This document shows, piece after piece, positions 5,429 through 6,920 of a DNA stretch of 6,920 nucleotides. Origin of the DNA: Rhizobiaceae bacterium (lineage in GTDB: Bacteria > Pseudomonadota > Alphaproteobacteria > Rhizobiales > Rhizobiaceae); NCBI GenBank assembly GCA_016793565.1, contig JAEUMA010000355.1:1-6920 (forward strand), read 5' to 3'. The notes beneath the pieces are model-generated. The model worked only from the letters and a program-made list of their open reading frames with translations. It did not search any database and had not been told where the DNA came from. A program made the translations under genes and the position numbers. Every line of letters begins with the position of its first letter. Position 1 is the stretch's first letter.

Positions 5429-6222
5429 AGGTCGGCCAGCCTGTGCAGCGCGATCGCTGAGGCGGCGGCGACGTTGAGGCTGTCGAAGCCGGGAGCCATG
5501 GCGATCCTCGCGGACTGCAGGCGTGACAGAAGCTGCGGCGGCAGGCCATCTCCCTCGGAGCCGAGAAACAGCGCGACGCGGTCCGGCCGCGAAACGGAAC
5601 GGATATCGCCGCCGCCGGAGGGAGATAGCGCGACGATCCCGAAGCCCGCTTCGCTCAGCGCGTCTGCCAGGGCATCCGCTGTCTCCGACGTTGCGAAAGG
5701 CACTTTGAGCGCTGCGCCGACGGAAACGCGAATCGCCTTGCGGTAGAGCGGATCGCAGGAGAGCCCGTCGAGCAGCACCGCGTCGGCGCCGAAAGCCGCC
5801 GCGTTGCGGAAGACGGCGCCGACATTGTCATGATTGGCAATGGCCACCAGAACGACCACAAGCGCCCTCGGCGGGAGAGCGGCGAGCAGCGAGGCGGGCG
5901 TCTCCGCCTGGCGGCGCCTGCCGATTGCGAGCACCCCGCGGTGCATGGGAAAGCCTGCGACGCGGTCGAGAACCGGCCGGCCGGCCACATATACGGGTAA
6001 GTGGTCTGGGATCCCGGAGAGGATGTCGCCCACCCCTGCCAGCCGACTGTCGAGGATGAGGGCCGATTCGACTTCGAACCGGCGCGCCTGCAGCATCGTC
6101 CTCAGGACGACCTTGCCCTCGGCGATGAACCGCCCCTGGCGTCCTACCAGGTCTTTCTCGCGTATGTCACGATAGCCGGCGAGGCGTGGGTCTTCGGGGT
6201 CGTGGACTGGAATGAGATTCAT
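5425..6222 (-). CDS. SpoU/TrmH-family RNA 2'-O-methyltransferase
   Basis: The protein is a SPOUT-fold (trefoil knot) enzyme that methylates a ribose 2'-OH in tRNA or rRNA with S-adenosylmethionine. The three SpoU motifs are present: N130-H-D-N-V-G-A-V-F-R139-N (motif 1, with the catalytic Arg), L-F-L-G-S-E-G-D-G-L at 219-228 (motif 2), and S248-L-N-V-A-A-A-S-A-I (motif 3). The N-terminal part with G-R-F-I-A-E-G-K-V-V-L at 30-40 matches the substrate-binding extension of RlmB/TrmH-like relatives. I choose the ATG at 6222 (265 residues) because the sequence after it looks like the family; the frame is open to an ATG at 6297, but those 25 residues look unlike the family and neither start has a strong ribosome binding site. 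The exact target nucleotide cannot be told. It may follow arsR in one transcript. Confidence 0.9.
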   Translation of the reverse strand: MNLIPVHDPEDPRLAGYRDIREKDLVGRQGRFIAEGKVVLRTMLQARRFEVESALILDSRLAGVGDILSGIPDHLPVYVAGRPVLDRVAGFPMHRGVLAIGRRRQAETPASLLAALPPRALVVVLVAIANHDNVGAVFRNAAAFGADAVLLDGLSCDPLYRKAIRVSVGAALKVPFATSETADALADALSEAGFGIVALSPSGGGDIRSVSRPDRVALFLGSEGDGLPPQLLSRLQSARIAMAPGFDSLNVAAASAIALHRLADL

Positions 6223-6347
6223 CGGGCCGGATTCGGTGAGGATCGTGGGCGCGAGCCCGTACGCGCGGATGCGCTTGCTCGCGAACGCATAGGGCATCGC
6301 GCAATCCGCGCAAATGCCGAATCGCCGGTAATGGCGGCCGTGCCACT

Positions 6348-6644
6348 TCAGGCTGCTTCGAAGATCCGGTCGATCGCCTCAACCAGTTGCCGTACCCGCG
6401 TCGACCGGCAGGAATAGTAGATCATCTGCCGGTCTCGCCGGGTCTCCACGAGGCCGAGATTGCGCAGGCGCGCAAGGTGCTGCGACAGCGCCGACTGGCT
6501 GAGCCTTACCTGCGTGGCCAGTGCGCCGACCGAAAGCTCCTGGTCCAACAGGAGTGTCACGATGGCCAGCCGCTTGCTGTTGCCAAGGGCCGTAAGCACT
6601 TCGGCGGGCTCGTCCGAATTCTTGAAGATGTTGTAATGTTTCAT
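6348..6644 (-). CDS. ArsR-family repressor, NolR-like
   Basis: This 98-residue winged-helix regulator has the recognition stretch L-S-Q-S-A-L-S-Q-H-L-A-R-L-R at 48-61 and the wing L-V-E-T-R-R-D-R-Q-M-I-Y-Y-S at 65-78. These resemble rhizobial NolR (V-G-A-L-A, L-S-Q-S-A-L-S-Q-H-L, T-R-R-D-x-Q-x-I-Y-Y-S) more than metal sensors. There is no C-x-C metal site, and the only cysteine is C79, so metal or persulfide sensing by a cysteine pair is unlikely. I choose the ATG at 6644 because AGGGGGA lies just upstream; the frame is open to 6710, but that extension is not family-like. NolR represses nodulation and other genes in rhizobia, yet NolR-like proteins also occur in non-symbiotic relatives, so no symbiotic role should be assumed. 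Two NolR-type motifs in its upstream region suggest autoregulation. Confidence 0.92.
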   Translation of the reverse strand: MKHYNIFKNSDEPAEVLTALGNSKRLAIVTLLLDQELSVGALATQVRLSQSALSQHLARLRNLGLVETRRDRQMIYYSCRSTRVRQLVEAIDRIFEAA

Positions 6645-6823
6645 GAATCCCCCTGCGCTTGGGCCTTCCCGGCGCCATTGGGGGCAAATGACGCCTTTCT
6701 TCATCTTCAAGTCGGATCCAAGCTCCCGCTTGATGACTCTCTAATACAACCCAGCGTTTTTTTGGGAAACTGAAAAATTCATCGGCTGCACATTTCTTTC
6801 GTCTAATCGTGGCTGAAGGGACG
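6645..6823 (-). promoter_or_regulatory. Upstream region of the arsR gene with two NolR-type motifs
   Basis: This 179-base gap has an AT-rich core (6741-6815). On the minus strand it contains two matches to the NolR operator pattern (A/T)TTAG-N9-A(T/A): one at 6807-6792 and one at 6745-6730. The second overlaps a -10-like TATTAG (6746-6741), 97 bases before the start codon, where bound repressor would block transcription. The -35 is poor (TTTCCC, 6769-6764). A small hairpin CAAGC-TCCC-GCTTG occupies 6719-6732, and a GANTC site lies at 6735-6739. I see no clear terminator for the gene to the right. Confidence 0.5.
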
Positions 6824-6920
6824 TCAATTCCCCGTCGCCGCCTTTGCCCGGCCGGCTTTGACCAGGTCGACAAGGGCCGTCCGCATCTCCGAAGCTGCCG
6901 AGAGGGGTTTCGGAAAATCG
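6824..6920 (-). CDS. C-terminal tail of an unidentified protein (cut by window edge)
   Basis: On the minus strand a frame enters from the right edge and gives 31 residues (D-F-P-K-P-L-S-A-A-S-E-M-R-T-A-L-V-D-L-V ... A-A-T-G-N) before a TGA at 6826-6824. Codon choice (GCC, GTC, CTG, AAG, CGG) and the helical, Ala/Lys-rich end look like a genuine protein C-terminus in this GC-rich genome. The family cannot be recognised from so little. It lies in the same direction as arsR, 179 bases upstream of it. Confidence 0.6.
   Translation of the reverse strand, partial: DFPKPLSAASEMRTALVDLVKAGRAKAATGN

Noticed and set aside
4647..5549. Long minus-strand open frame of 300 codons opposite the coiled-coil gene
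   Set aside because: It is Ser/Arg/Ala-rich low-complexity sequence, as expected for the antisense of a GC-rich coiled coil, and it also overlaps the methyltransferase gene.
6223..6297. N-terminal extension of the RNA methyltransferase by 25 residues
   Set aside because: The extra residues do not resemble the family's start, and the upstream ATG has no better ribosome binding site; the start at 6222 gives a typical N-terminus.
6751..6766. CCCA ... TGGG around a T run as an intrinsic terminator
   Set aside because: The four-base arms enclose the T run instead of preceding it, so the geometry is wrong for a terminator.
1..6920. Search for mobile elements, CRISPR arrays, toxin-antitoxin pairs or defence genes
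   Set aside because: None was found: there is no transposase or integrase, no regularly spaced repeat, and every sizeable gene fits an ordinary chromosomal alphaproteobacterial locus.

Overview
The window is high-GC, densely coding DNA that I read as an alphaproteobacterial chromosome, most likely Hyphomicrobiales (Rhizobiales; a Mesorhizobium/Phyllobacteriaceae- or Brucella-like relative). The main evidence is a full-length CtrA cell-cycle regulator, the ChpT histidine phosphotransferase, an EipA/DUF1134 periplasmic protein and a NolR-like ArsR regulator. I see no mobile element, CRISPR array, tRNA or rRNA. The placement rests on recognised protein families and remembered gene order, not on a database search.

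Layout. Bases 1-821 hold two minus-strand genes: the N-terminal part of a PqiA-type membrane protein, cut by the window edge, downstream of a FliJ-like flagellar export protein. A 438-base intergenic region (822-1259) separates fliJ from the divergent ctrA. It carries CtrA-box-like motifs, GANTC sites and a run of three small hairpins. ctrA (1260-1955, plus) ends at a strong intrinsic terminator. Facing it on the minus strand are a stand-alone receiver protein (2036-2404) and chpT (2522-3151), which has its own terminator overlapping the stop codon. A 325-base divergent promoter region leads to eipA (plus, 3477-4058). Next comes a membrane-anchored coiled-coil protein of unknown function (plus, 4180-5412), preceded by a perfect TTAA-N7-TTAA box. 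It converges on a SpoU/TrmH-type RNA methyltransferase (minus, 5425-6222), and the two stop codons sit inside one perfect inverted repeat. The last part holds a NolR-like ArsR repressor (minus, 6348-6644), its promoter region, and the C-terminal tail of an unidentified minus-strand gene.

How the genes fit together. The core is a cell-cycle phosphorelay locus. In relatives, CckA passes phosphate to ChpT and then to CtrA (and CpdR), and CtrA binds TTAA-N7-TTAA sites to control division, envelope and motility genes. EipA is an envelope-integrity protein whose gene is reported to be CtrA-activated in Brucella. The box before the coiled-coil gene suggests that this uncharacterised gene also belongs to the regulon. 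The orphan receiver between ctrA and chpT is a candidate extra partner of ChpT. The most useful leads are the coiled-coil gene with its CtrA box, the orphan receiver, the structured ctrA-fliJ intergenic region, and the paired NolR-type motifs upstream of the ArsR gene.
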